In this document: positions 24,514 to 33,116 of the stretch, in pieces
How positions within the stretch are numbered: position 1 is the stretch's first letter
Layout: every line of letters begins with the position of its first letter
Assembly (NCBI GenBank): GCA_964403285.1
Contig: CAYOFG010000004.1
Location: 17,382 to 81,381, forward strand
Reading direction: 5' to 3'
Length of the DNA stretch: 64,000 nucleotides
DNA from: WVXT01 sp964403285
GTDB lineage: Bacteria > UBA6262 > WVXT01
Position numbers and translations under genes: made by a program
The notes under the pieces: generated by a model
Databases searched by the model: none
Seen by the model: only the letters and a program-made list of their open reading frames with translations
Told to the model about the DNA's origin: nothing

Positions 24514-24935
24514 GAATAGTTTCCAGAAAGATTCGTTTTTCCACTCAAGGGAATGTGGATATTATAAACCTTACAGAGCGGGTCGTAGGGAATTTGGAGG
24601 AGACTGGTCTGGGGAAGGGGGTCGTTAATATCTTTGTTGCCGGAGCTACCGCGGGCATAACCACTATGGAGTATGAGCCGGGATTGGTGGAAGATTTTCC
24701 CAATGTCATCGAGCGACTCGTTCCCCAGAAGAAAGGTTATCTCCACAATGAGACCCATCTTGACAGGAATGCTCATTCGCATCTGAGAGCAGCTCTTCTG
24801 GGACCTTCTCTCACGGTTCCCTTCGAAAATGGGGAGCTTATCCTGGGAACATGGCAACAGATTATCTTTGTCGATTTTGACAACCGACCTAGAAAGAGGG
24901 AAGTGATTCTACAGATAATAGGGGAACAGGAATGA
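24510..24935 (+). CDS. YjbQ/UPF0047 family protein
   Basis: 141 residues from ATG 24510, which forms an ATGA overlap with folD and has an AAAGGGAG site. It matches YjbQ (secondary thiamine-phosphate synthase family). The conserved metal-site His residues lie in HNETHLDRNAHSHLRAALLG, and GTWQQIIFVDFD is at the end. Some members show weak thiamine-phosphate synthase activity; the cellular role is unsettled. It overlaps the next gene by four bases, so it is in the one-carbon operon. Confidence 0.88.
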   Translation: MRIVSRKIRFSTQGNVDIINLTERVVGNLEETGLGKGVVNIFVAGATAGITTMEYEPGLVEDFPNVIERLVPQKKGYLHNETHLDRNAHSHLRAALLGPSLTVPFENGELILGTWQQIIFVDFDNRPRKREVILQIIGEQE

Positions 24936-26218
24936 AACCTATACTTCAGGTAGCATTAGATTTTATTGATTTGCCCAGGGCATTAAAACTTGCCGGGGAA
25001 GCTCTGGAGGGGGGAGCCGATTGGATTGAAGCAGGGACGCCCCTTATCAAAAGTGCAGGACTCGATGCCGTGAGGGAATTGAGAAAGAAATTTCCCCGGG
25101 CCACGCTGGTGGCTGATATGAAGACAATGGATGTGGGTAGGATTGAAGTGGAGAGTGCTGCCAAGGCGGGAGCTGATGTGGTAGTTGTTCTCGGGCTCGC
25201 CTCTGACTCTACCATAAGAGAATGTATTGAGGCAGGAAGACATTACGGAGCAAAGATAATGGTAGACCTGTTAGAAGTTGATGAACTCCTGGAAAGAGCA
25301 AGAGAAATTGAGAAGATGGGTGCCGATTATATCGGTCTTCATACCTCAGTTGATGAGCAGATGGAGGGAAAAGTATCTTTTCAAGGAGTGAGAACAATTG
25401 CCGGCAAGACAGGAATTCCCGTTGCTGTTGCCGGAGGGGTCAATTCCGAAAACGCTCATAAGGCAGTAGAGGCAGGAGCAAATATTATTATTGTGGGGGG
25501 AGCGATTATCAAAAGCGTAGACGCCAAAAAAGCAACCGCAGAAATTAAGAAGGCAATAGAAAAAAAAGTTGAGATCAAAAGTGAACTTTTCAGGAGGGTT
25601 TCCGAGAAGGATATCAGAGAGATGCTTTCCCAGGTTTCTTCACCAAATATCTCTGACGCTATGCATCGCCAGGGTGAACTGAAAGGCATTCGTCCAGTAT
25701 GTTATGGGGTTAAGATGATTGGACCTGCATTCACAGTGAGAACCTATCCGGGAGACTGGGCAAAGACAGTGGAAGCAATCGATGAGGCTCCCCAGGAGAG
25801 CGTCATTGTGGTTGATGCAGGAGGGGTTGGACCAGCAGTATGGGGAGAGCTGGCTACTCACAGTTGTATACAAAAGAAAATAGCGGGAGTGGTAATTGAC
25901 GGAGCGATCAGGGATGTGCCTGAAATCAGGGAGCTGAAGTTCCCTGCTTTTGCCCGAATTATTACACCCACAGCAGGGGAGCCTAAAGGACTTGGTGAAA
26001 TGGGCGTGCCCGTGGAAGTTGGCGGAGTGAGGGTCTTTCCCGGAGATTGGGTTTTTGGAGATGATGACGGAGTTGTAGTCATCCCGCAAAAAAGAGCTGT
26101 AGAAATTACCAATCGGGCAATGGATGTATTGGAAAGGGAGAACAGGATACGAAAGGAGATTAAAGAAGGCGGGACTCTGGGAAAAATTACAGAACTTTTG
26201 AAATGGGAAAAGAAGTAA
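24932..26218 (+). CDS. Hexulose-6-P synthase / RraA-type fusion
   Basis: 428 residues in two domains. Residues 1-205 form an orotidine-phosphate-decarboxylase-fold domain of the 3-hexulose-6-phosphate synthase type, with VALDF and the catalytic DMKTMD (Asp62, Lys64, Asp67). Residues 220-425 are RraA-like, related to HMG/CHA aldolases, with the GAIRD motif. The first domain joins formaldehyde to ribulose 5-phosphate or runs in reverse to make pentose. The same fusion is known from archaea. No hexulose isomerase gene is nearby. Confidence 0.88.
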   Translation: MKPILQVALDFIDLPRALKLAGEALEGGADWIEAGTPLIKSAGLDAVRELRKKFPRATLVADMKTMDVGRIEVESAAKAGADVVVVLGLASDSTIRECIEAGRHYGAKIMVDLLEVDELLERAREIEKMGADYIGLHTSVDEQMEGKVSFQGVRTIAGKTGIPVAVAGGVNSENAHKAVEAGANIIIVGGAIIKSVDAKKATAEIKKAIEKKVEIKSELFRRVSEKDIREMLSQVSSPNISDAMHRQGELKGIRPVCYGVKMIGPAFTVRTYPGDWAKTVEAIDEAPQESVIVVDAGGVGPAVWGELATHSCIQKKIAGVVIDGAIRDVPEIRELKFPAFARIITPTAGEPKGLGEMGVPVEVGGVRVFPGDWVFGDDDGVVVIPQKRAVEITNRAMDVLERENRIRKEIKEGGTLGKITELLKWEKK

Positions 26219-26255
26219 AAGATATTCCCTTGAGAGAAATATTTAGGGGGCTAGT

Positions 26256-27320
26256 ATGATGGAATTTAAAGGAATGTGCACAGCAATTGGCAGCTTGCCT
26301 CATCAGGATGTTGATAGAGCCTGTGAGATAGTCCTGGAGAGTTTTTCTCAAATACCGGCCTGGCCACAACTTCCTAGGCGTAATTTACGGGAAAATATGT
26401 ATATACAGGTGAGTGAAGGGATGCCCTGCCTCGTCCTGGATGAAAAGAAAGGGATGGTCTACTTCCAGACAAAAGATGAAATGAGTGAGGAATTAGAGAA
26501 GTTCTATGAAAAGATAATAGATAATAGCGTGGATTATTTTAAGATTAGCGAGGATTATGCAGCGGGGTTTTACGCACTTATGAAACAATTGAAAAAGAGA
26601 CTCTCAAAGGGGGAGGGAGAAGACAATATTCTGGCGCTAAAGGGACAACTTATTGGCCCTGTTAGTTTCGGGCTCACTGTTACTGACGAAAATAGAAAGT
26701 CTATCCTTTACCACGAGCAACTTGTGGATGCGGTGGTGAAGACTTGCGGGATGAAGGCTCGCTGGCAGATTAAAAGGATGAAAGAGGTCTTCCCGCAGAT
26801 TATTATTTTTATAGACGAACCATATCTTGCATCCTTTGGTTCTGCTTTCGTCTCACTAAGTCGAGATGAAGTAGTAGATTATCTGAATCAGGTTATAGAC
26901 TCCATTAAATCAGAGGGAGCCGTTGCCGGGATACACTGTTGTGGAAACACCGACTGGTCGATTCTTATGGATACGAAAGTGGACATCATAAGTTTTGATG
27001 CATATAGTTACCTGGAGACTATTAGTTTATACCCAGAGAAGTTGAAAGAATTTTTGACGCAAGGACGCTACTTAGCCTGGGGTATTGTGCCTGCATCATC
27101 CAGAGCAATGGAAGAGGAGATAAACAGTTTAACTAAAAGATTCGAGGATGGATTGAAACTCTTACACAGTAAAGGCGTAGAGAGAGAAAGAATCCTGGAA
27201 AACTTATTGATTACTCCCAGTTGCGGGACGGGAACTCTACCGGTGGAAGTTGCCGAAAAAGTAGTAAAGTTGACCAGAGGAGTTTCCGATAATATTAAAG
27301 CCAGGTATTTCCGGGGGTGA
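26256..27320 (+). CDS. Core methionine synthase (MetE C-terminal-like)
   Basis: 354 residues matching only the catalytic half of MetE/UROD-fold methyltransferases. Putative zinc ligands are His227 and Cys229 (HCCGNTDW) and Cys323 (TPSCGTG). The glutamate ligand of MetE seems to be Asp248 in SFDAYS. The N-terminal GSLPHQD is a family start. Folate-independent core synthases use a methylated corrinoid protein; in Dehalococcoides the donor is the corrinoid iron-sulfur protein, which this genome encodes (acsC/acsD). Other methyl transfers are possible. Confidence 0.78.
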   Translation: MMEFKGMCTAIGSLPHQDVDRACEIVLESFSQIPAWPQLPRRNLRENMYIQVSEGMPCLVLDEKKGMVYFQTKDEMSEELEKFYEKIIDNSVDYFKISEDYAAGFYALMKQLKKRLSKGEGEDNILALKGQLIGPVSFGLTVTDENRKSILYHEQLVDAVVKTCGMKARWQIKRMKEVFPQIIIFIDEPYLASFGSAFVSLSRDEVVDYLNQVIDSIKSEGAVAGIHCCGNTDWSILMDTKVDIISFDAYSYLETISLYPEKLKEFLTQGRYLAWGIVPASSRAMEEEINSLTKRFEDGLKLLHSKGVERERILENLLITPSCGTGTLPVEVAEKVVKLTRGVSDNIKARYFRG

Positions 27321-27324
27321 GTGA

Positions 27325-28776
27325 GTGGAGAAGTTTGTCGAACCCTTACAGTGGATAGGAGAAATTTCAACTCTATCTCCTCCACATAAGTTATTCCATA
27401 AATTTGTGGATAGCCGTTACAGTTTCCTCCTGGAAAGCGGAGGTTCTGTAAGCGATTTCAGCAGGTATTCGTTCCTCGGTAGCGAGCCCTTTCTTGTGTT
27501 CAAAAGCAAGGGAAAACAGATTGAAATTTGTGAAGGAGACCAGAGTCAGAGATTCTCGGGAGACCCTTTTGATGTTCTCAAAATGCTCATTTCTCAGTAC
27601 AACTTAGCCTCTTCTGGCCACTCTCCCCTTCCCGGGGGAGCAGTCGGTTATTTTGGCTATGACTTATGCCATTTCGTGGAAAAGTTACCCAGAAATAGCT
27701 TTGACGATTTACAACTTCCCGACTGCTATTTAGGTTTTTATGACCTGGTGCTGACCTTCGACCACTTAACAGGTAGACTGTTCATCTCTTCGTCGGGTCT
27801 TCCGGAAAAAGAAGCGGTTAGAAGAAGAGAGAAAGCCAAGTGGCGCCTGGAAGAGACACTCGATATATTGAACAAAGCTTCCCGGGAAGATTTTTCAGTC
27901 GGGGAAGAACATAATATTGCGGAAATAAGCTCGAATTTTTCACGGTCAGCTTATCTTGACGCTGTAGAGAGAACCAAAGAGTATATCAGGGCAGGGGACA
28001 TCTTTCAGGTCAACCTTTCCCAGAGGTTTGTATGCTCCCGGATGGCTTTACCGTTTATTATATATGAGAAGCTTCGTCGCATTAATCCCGCACCGTTTGC
28101 CAGTTTCTTAAATTTTCCTGAACTTGCTATAGTAAGTGCCTCTCCCGAAAGGTTCTTGCGCATATCAGGAAGAAAGGTCCAGACCCGTCCTATCAAAGGC
28201 ACGCGGCCCCGGGGTAGAGACAGCCTGGAAGATAAGGAATTAGCCAGGGAACTTTTGGAAAGTGAAAAGGATAAGGCAGAGTTGATAATGATAGTTGATC
28301 TGGAAAGGAATGATCTAGGCAGAGTTTGTGAATACGGCTCTGTAAGGGTACCTAAACTGATCACTTTGGAGACCTATCCCACAGTGTTTCATCTTGTTTC
28401 TACGGTGGAGGGAGTGCTAAAAGAAGACAAAGACCACATCGACTGTTTAAGAGCCTGTTTTCCAGGGGGTTCAATAACAGGCGCGCCAAAGATAAGGGCT
28501 ATGGAGATAATTGATCAACTGGAGCCAAATCAGAGAGGTGTTTACACTGGGTCTATCGGATACATAGGATTTAACGGCGAAACCGACCTCAACATTGTAA
28601 TTAGAACTATGGTAATCACTGGTGAAAAGATATACTTCCACGCTGGTGGCGGAATTGTAGCCGACTCCGATCCTGCGACAGAATATGAGGAGACACTGCA
28701 TAAAGCCAAAGCTCTAATAAAAACGCTTACTATAGAAAAAGGACGAGAGACGGTTATCCATCCGAGCAGTCTATAG
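27325..28776 (+). CDS. pabB: Aminodeoxychorismate synthase component I
   Basis: 483 residues from GTG 27325. Chorismate-binding domain with IRAGDIFQVNLSQRF, RPIKGTRPRG, MIVDLERNDLGRVC and FPGGSITGAPKIRAMEII. The spacing and the following pabC-like gene favour PabB, which makes the p-aminobenzoate part of folate, over anthranilate synthase TrpE. No glutamine amidotransferase (PabA) lies in the window. It follows the methionine synthase by four bases. Confidence 0.87.
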   Translation: MEKFVEPLQWIGEISTLSPPHKLFHKFVDSRYSFLLESGGSVSDFSRYSFLGSEPFLVFKSKGKQIEICEGDQSQRFSGDPFDVLKMLISQYNLASSGHSPLPGGAVGYFGYDLCHFVEKLPRNSFDDLQLPDCYLGFYDLVLTFDHLTGRLFISSSGLPEKEAVRRREKAKWRLEETLDILNKASREDFSVGEEHNIAEISSNFSRSAYLDAVERTKEYIRAGDIFQVNLSQRFVCSRMALPFIIYEKLRRINPAPFASFLNFPELAIVSASPERFLRISGRKVQTRPIKGTRPRGRDSLEDKELARELLESEKDKAELIMIVDLERNDLGRVCEYGSVRVPKLITLETYPTVFHLVSTVEGVLKEDKDHIDCLRACFPGGSITGAPKIRAMEIIDQLEPNQRGVYTGSIGYIGFNGETDLNIVIRTMVITGEKIYFHAGGGIVADSDPATEYEETLHKAKALIKTLTIEKGRETVIHPSSL

Positions 28777-28787
28777 GTTGAGCCTTT

Positions 28788-28855
28788 GGAGTAGCGAAAC
28801 TTGTTTCGCGTTAATAACGCAGAGCAAGCCAACGCACCGCAAGCGGTGCTACTCC
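28788..28855. repeat. Palindromic repeat, GGAGTAGC...GCTACTCC family
   Basis: The outer arms are GGAGTAGC (28788-28795) and GCTACTCC (28848-28855), with inner hairpins GCGAAAC/GTTTCGC and GCACCGC/GCGGTGC. Directly after it (28862-28885) is GGAGTCCTCCCGAAAGGGAG, also present at 42740. Confidence 0.8.
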
Positions 28856-28909
28856 AATTTTGGGAGTCCTCCCGAAAGGGAGGGTGGTGGAGTCGGAAGA
28901 ATCCTGAAG

Positions 28910-29779
28910 ATGGAAAAAATCTTTGTCAACGGTTCTTTTGTGAATCTTACTCAGGCAAAAATTTCTGTTTTCGACAGAGGATTTCTCTACGGAGATGGTC
29001 TATTTGAGACGATGCGAGCCTATTGGGGGGAAGTTTTTCGCCTGGGAGACCATCTGGACAGGCTGTTCCGCTCGGCAAAGGAAATAGAACTCTCTTTCTC
29101 CTATACCCGAAAAGAGTTAAGAAATATAATTAAGAGAATACTAAAAATAAACAATCTTTCCGAGGCCTATATAAGACTTACTCTTTCCCGAGGAGTTTCC
29201 GAGCCCGGCTTAATTTCTAAATCTAAATCTTCAGCCACTTTGGTAATAATGGGTAGAAAATTCAAGCCACTTTCTCCTTCAGAATATAGAAGAGGATGGA
29301 GAGCTACAATAGTCGAGACCAGGCAAAATCAGGCATCGCCAGTCTCCAGATTGAAGTCACTCAACTTTCTAAATAACATACTGGCTAGAAAAGAGGCAAA
29401 AGCCAAGCGAGTTGATGAGGGAATCTTACTCAATACTTTAGGTGATGTTACTGAAGCTTCAACAAGCAATATCTTTTTGGTGAAAAGGGGTATTTTAATT
29501 ACGCCACCAGAAGAGGCGGGACTATTGCCGGGGATAACGCGAGGAGTTATTCTGGAGTTGGCTACCAGTTTGGGACTTAAAATATTTGATAGGAGAATCT
29601 CCCTGGATGAATTGATGGGAGCAGAGGAGGTTTTCCTTACCAACTCCTTAATTGAAGTTATGCCTCTGGTAGAAATCGATGGTCGGCAAATTGGCAAGGG
29701 AAAACCGGGTCCCGTCACTGAAAGAATTCATAAGGCATATAAAAACTTGGTAAGAAAGGAAATAACATTTAAAAGATAG
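28910..29779 (+). CDS. pabC: Aminodeoxychorismate lyase / class IV aminotransferase
   Basis: 289 residues from ATG 28910; the frame extends upstream to 28778 but through repeat sequence. Class IV PLP fold: VFDRGFLYGDGLFETMRAY, the PLP lysine in LKSLNFLNNILARKEA, EASTSNIF, and TPPEEAGLLPGITRGVI. Next to pabB it probably releases p-aminobenzoate, but branched-chain or D-amino-acid aminotransferase is possible. Its last two codons and stop lie within a long palindromic element. Confidence 0.8.
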   Translation: MEKIFVNGSFVNLTQAKISVFDRGFLYGDGLFETMRAYWGEVFRLGDHLDRLFRSAKEIELSFSYTRKELRNIIKRILKINNLSEAYIRLTLSRGVSEPGLISKSKSSATLVIMGRKFKPLSPSEYRRGWRATIVETRQNQASPVSRLKSLNFLNNILARKEAKAKRVDEGILLNTLGDVTEASTSNIFLVKRGILITPPEEAGLLPGITRGVILELATSLGLKIFDRRISLDELMGAEEVFLTNSLIEVMPLVEIDGRQIGKGKPGPVTERIHKAYKNLVRKEITFKR

Positions 29780-29953
29780 TTTGTTCGTTCCTACGGAATT
29801 TCTTGACGCCAAAGAACTTCGGACTTTGCAGGGCGCAAAAATAAACTCCCCCCGATAAATCGGGGGTCAAACAAATTTTTGCTTGGAAGAGAAAGGATCG
29901 TCCTCGTTCTTTGGCTGAAATTCCAGAAGTCCTTCACAAGCTATCTTTTAAAT
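29767..29953. repeat. 187-base palindromic element, copy 1
   Basis: The end arms ATTTAAAAGATAGTTTGT (29767-29784) and ACAAGCTATCTTTTAAAT (29936-29953) pair with one wobble. Pairing continues inward (GGAATTTC-CCAAAGAAC against GTTCTTTGGCTGAAATTCC), with a central CCCCCGATAAATCGGGGG hairpin flanked by GCAAAAAT/ATTTTTGC. A second full copy is at 34406-34588 and half copies are near 22866 and 47361. It starts at the end of pabC and stops 28 bases before cooC. Confidence 0.85.
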
Positions 29954-29981
29954 GGTAAAAATGTTAGGAGTGGGTAGAGAG

Positions 29982-30737
29982 ATGAAATTGGCAATAACCG
30001 GTAAGGGTGGGGTGGGAAAGACAACACTGGCTGCAGGATTGGCCCTCAGTTTCGCTCAGGATGGGAAGAAAGTTATCGCCATCGATGCCGATCCCGATAG
30101 CAACCTGGCAGCAACTCTCGATTTCCCCGAACCGGAGAAGATAATCCCTCTTGTGGAGATGAAGGAACTGATTGAGGAGAGGACAGGAGTTAAACCCGGC
30201 ACAGTGGGAGGCTACTTCAAGCTCAATCCCCGGGTGGACGATATTCCTGGTAGGTTTTCCAGAGAGCATAAAGGCATAAGACTTCTCCTTATGGGAAGGG
30301 TAAAGAAGGGTGGAAGTGGATGCTTCTGTCCGGAAAACGCTTTTCTTAAAGCAGTACTTTCCTATCTATTTTTTAGTCAGGAAGATGTGGTGATTCTCGA
30401 TATGGAAGCAGGAATAGAGCACTTAGGGAGAGGCACAGCAGAAGGAGTGGATAGTCTCATTGTAGTTGTGGAGCCGAGAATGAGGAGTATTGAGACGGCA
30501 TATAGAATTAAGTCTCTGGCAAAAGATTTGAAAATAGAGAAGGTTTTCCTCGTGGGTAATAAGGTTCGTGGTGATGTAGATATGGATTTCATCAGAAAGA
30601 ATATTTCCGATTTTGAAATTTTGGGCTTCATTTGGTATAATAATTTTTTGGTCGATAAAGTAACAGATTCAATAATGGGAGAAATAAAAGAAATTAAGGA
30701 AAACCTAATAAGGAGGCAGAATGAAAAAGGAAGATAA
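29982..30737 (+). CDS. cooC: CO dehydrogenase maturation ATPase CooC
   Basis: 251 residues from ATG 29982, preferred because MKLAITGKGGVGKTT then begins the protein as usual and GGAGTGGG is upstream; 29952 and 29961 are in frame. This MinD/ParA-type ATPase has the deviant P-loop GKGGVGKTT, AIDADPDSNLA and the Cys pair GCFCPEN. It loads nickel into the C-cluster of CO dehydrogenase. It overlaps cooS by 17 bases. A second paralogue is at 40937. Confidence 0.93.
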   Translation: MKLAITGKGGVGKTTLAAGLALSFAQDGKKVIAIDADPDSNLAATLDFPEPEKIIPLVEMKELIEERTGVKPGTVGGYFKLNPRVDDIPGRFSREHKGIRLLLMGRVKKGGSGCFCPENAFLKAVLSYLFFSQEDVVILDMEAGIEHLGRGTAEGVDSLIVVVEPRMRSIETAYRIKSLAKDLKIEKVFLVGNKVRGDVDMDFIRKNISDFEILGFIWYNNFLVDKVTDSIMGEIKEIKENLIRRQNEKGR

Positions 30738-32646
30738 GTCAATAGATAAAGCAAGCCAGGAAATATTGGAAATCGCTGAAAAAGAAGGAATCGATACTGC
30801 CTGGGATAGATATGAAGCAATGGTTCCCCAGTGTGGGTTTGGTGAACTCGGTCTTTGCTGCAGGAACTGTCTTTTGGGACCATGCCGGATTGATCCCTTT
30901 GAGGAGGGTCCCCAAAAAGGAGTTTGTGGGGCTACGGCAGAAATTATTGCAGCCAGAAATTTGATCCGTATGATTGCTGCCGGGGCCAGCGCCCACTCTG
31001 ACCACGGACGGGACATTGCCCATACTTTGCTTATGACTGCCCAGGGAAAGACGAAAGGTTATGAGGTTAAAGATGAACAGAAATTGATTTCCCTTGCTGA
31101 TGAGTTAGGAATAAAAACGAATGGAAAAGGTAAAAAAGAGATTGCAGTGGAGGTGGCGGAAAAAGTATTCTCTGAGTTTGGTCAGCAGCATGGAGAGCTC
31201 CAATTTTCTCACCGTGCTCCAGAGAAGAGACAGGCATTATGGCGGAAACTGGGGATTATGCCCCGAGGAATCGACAGGGAAATTGTAGAAGTAATGCATC
31301 GCACACACATAGGAGTAGATAACGATTGTGAGAATCTTATAACTCATGGGATGAGAACTGCCTTAGGAGACGGATGGGGTGGTTCTATGATTGCTACGGA
31401 ACTTTCCGATGTCCTTTTTGGGACCCCCAGACCCATCCGCGCCAAGGTGAATTTAGGTGTACTTGAAGCGGATGAAGTCAATCTGGTAGTCCATGGTCAC
31501 GAGCCCACGCTTTCTGACGTTATTGTGACTGCTAGTCAGGACAAAGAGCTATTGGAACTTGCCCGGAAGAATGGGGCAAAAGGTATTAACCTGGCGGGAA
31601 TCTGTTGCACTGCCAACGAGATTTTGATGCGCCATGGTATTCCTATTGCGGGAAATTTCCTCCAGCAAGAGTTGGCGATAGCCACGGGAGCAGTCGATTT
31701 AATGCTGGTGGATGTCCAGTGTATAATGCCTGCTCTTTCCTCAGTAGCCAAATGTTTCCACACAAAGCTTGTCTCCACTTCTCCTAAGGCAAAATTTCCC
31801 GGAGCAGAACATGTGGAGTTCAAAGAAGAGGAAGCCCTGCCTATTGCTAAGAAGATTGTTAGAATGGCAGTGGAGAATTTCAAGAATAGAGTGAAAGAGA
31901 AAATTAATATACCCAAAGAAAAAATGGATTTAGTAGCGGGATTTACTGCGGAGAGTGTGTTTAAATTTCTGGGAGGCAGATATCGAGCCACTTATCGGCC
32001 CTTGAACGATGCTATAATCAGTGGAAGATTGAGAGGGGCAGCAGGTATTGTTGGCTGCAATAATCCCAAGATAAAGCATGATTGGGGCCATGTGGAGATG
32101 GCTAAGGAGTTAATTAAGAATGATGTTCTGGTAGTAGTCACTGGTTGCTCAGCCATTGCTGATGCTAAGGCAGGACTTTTGAAGCCAGAAGCCGCCTTTC
32201 AGTACGCAGGAAAAGGTTTGCGGGAAATATGCGAAGCTGTAGGAGTTCCACCGGTCCTCCATGTTGGCTCCTGCGTAGATAACAGTAGAATTCTAATTAC
32301 TCTCTGTAATGTTGTTAACGAAGGTGGATTGGGTGACGATATATCCGAATTGCCTGTTGCTGGGGCCGCTCCAGAGTGGATGAGCGAGAAAGCAGTTTCT
32401 ATCGCTTTCTATTTTGTGGCTTCAGGGGTATTTACTGTGCTCGGCAGTCCTTTCCCGATTTTGGGAAGTAGAGAGGTAACTGAGTTACTAACCAAGAGAT
32501 TGGAAAAGACTGTGGGAGCCAACTTCGCCTTTGAATCAGATCCCATAAAGGCTGCCCGGTTGATGATTGACCACATCAATAGGAAGAGAGAGGCACTTAA
32601 GTTGAAACCAGTGATGTACGAAAGAGAAGAAGTGGCGGTGAGATAG
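30721..32646 (+). CDS. cooS: Anaerobic CO dehydrogenase catalytic subunit
   Basis: 641 residues, the Ni-Fe CO dehydrogenase of the CooS/AcsA type. It interconverts CO2 and CO. The B and D cluster Cys lie near the N-terminus (CGFGELGLCCRNC, GPCRI, GVCGA). C-cluster ligands are His in VVHGHEPT and Cys in GICCTANE, GCNNPK, VTGCSA and VGSCVDNSR. All key residues are present. It is followed by cooF and a flavoprotein, and the acs genes start 2 kb downstream. Confidence 0.97.
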   Translation: MKKEDKSIDKASQEILEIAEKEGIDTAWDRYEAMVPQCGFGELGLCCRNCLLGPCRIDPFEEGPQKGVCGATAEIIAARNLIRMIAAGASAHSDHGRDIAHTLLMTAQGKTKGYEVKDEQKLISLADELGIKTNGKGKKEIAVEVAEKVFSEFGQQHGELQFSHRAPEKRQALWRKLGIMPRGIDREIVEVMHRTHIGVDNDCENLITHGMRTALGDGWGGSMIATELSDVLFGTPRPIRAKVNLGVLEADEVNLVVHGHEPTLSDVIVTASQDKELLELARKNGAKGINLAGICCTANEILMRHGIPIAGNFLQQELAIATGAVDLMLVDVQCIMPALSSVAKCFHTKLVSTSPKAKFPGAEHVEFKEEEALPIAKKIVRMAVENFKNRVKEKINIPKEKMDLVAGFTAESVFKFLGGRYRATYRPLNDAIISGRLRGAAGIVGCNNPKIKHDWGHVEMAKELIKNDVLVVVTGCSAIADAKAGLLKPEAAFQYAGKGLREICEAVGVPPVLHVGSCVDNSRILITLCNVVNEGGLGDDISELPVAGAAPEWMSEKAVSIAFYFVASGVFTVLGSPFPILGSREVTELLTKRLEKTVGANFAFESDPIKAARLMIDHINRKREALKLKPVMYEREEVAVR

Positions 32647-32648
32647 AG

Positions 32649-33113
32649 ATGGAAAAGATTTTCTGTGATATAAGGAAATGCCTGGGCTGTAAGTCATGTG
32701 AAATAGCTTGTGGTGTGGAACACTCCACGAGTAAAAATATTTTTCAGGTAATAAAGGAAGAGAAAAAACCCCGTCAGAGAGTGGTTGTGCGAAGCACCAC
32801 AAGGGAGCCTTTTCCTTTACGTTGTCATCATTGTGAAGACGCACCCTGCGTCCAGGCGTGTATGTCTGGCGCAATGTACAAAGATGAAGAAGGCTTTACC
32901 AGGCATGATGCGGATAAGTGCGTGGGATGCTGGATGTGTATTATGGTCTGTCCCTTTGGGGCGATCTCGCGGCAGGAGAGTGTGGCTTTGAAGTGCGACC
33001 TCTGTCCGGATAGAGAAGAAGGTTTTGCCTGCGTGGAAGCCTGTCCCACAAAGGCTCTATTCGTAGGTACATGGGATGAGTTCAAAGAAAAGTTACGGCA
33101 GGAGAAGAGGTGA
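32649..33113 (+). CDS. cooF: CooF-like iron-sulfur electron carrier
   Basis: 154 residues with four [4Fe-4S] motifs: CLGCKSCEIAC, CHHCEDAPCVQAC, CVGCWMCIMVCP and CDLCPDREEGFACVEACP. CooF carries electrons between CO dehydrogenase and partners such as a hydrogenase or flavoprotein. The gene begins two bases after cooS and ends three bases before the flavoprotein gene, so they form a unit. A paralogue heads the hydrogenase genes at 47434. Confidence 0.92.
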   Translation: MEKIFCDIRKCLGCKSCEIACGVEHSTSKNIFQVIKEEKKPRQRVVVRSTTREPFPLRCHHCEDAPCVQACMSGAMYKDEEGFTRHDADKCVGCWMCIMVCPFGAISRQESVALKCDLCPDREEGFACVEACPTKALFVGTWDEFKEKLRQEKR

Positions 33114-33116
33114 GTT

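Noticed and set aside
29930..29945. Rex half-site TTCACAA before cooC
   Set aside because: Only one arm is present, and it belongs to the inverted end of a repeat element that lacks the TTGTGAA partner at the right spacing.
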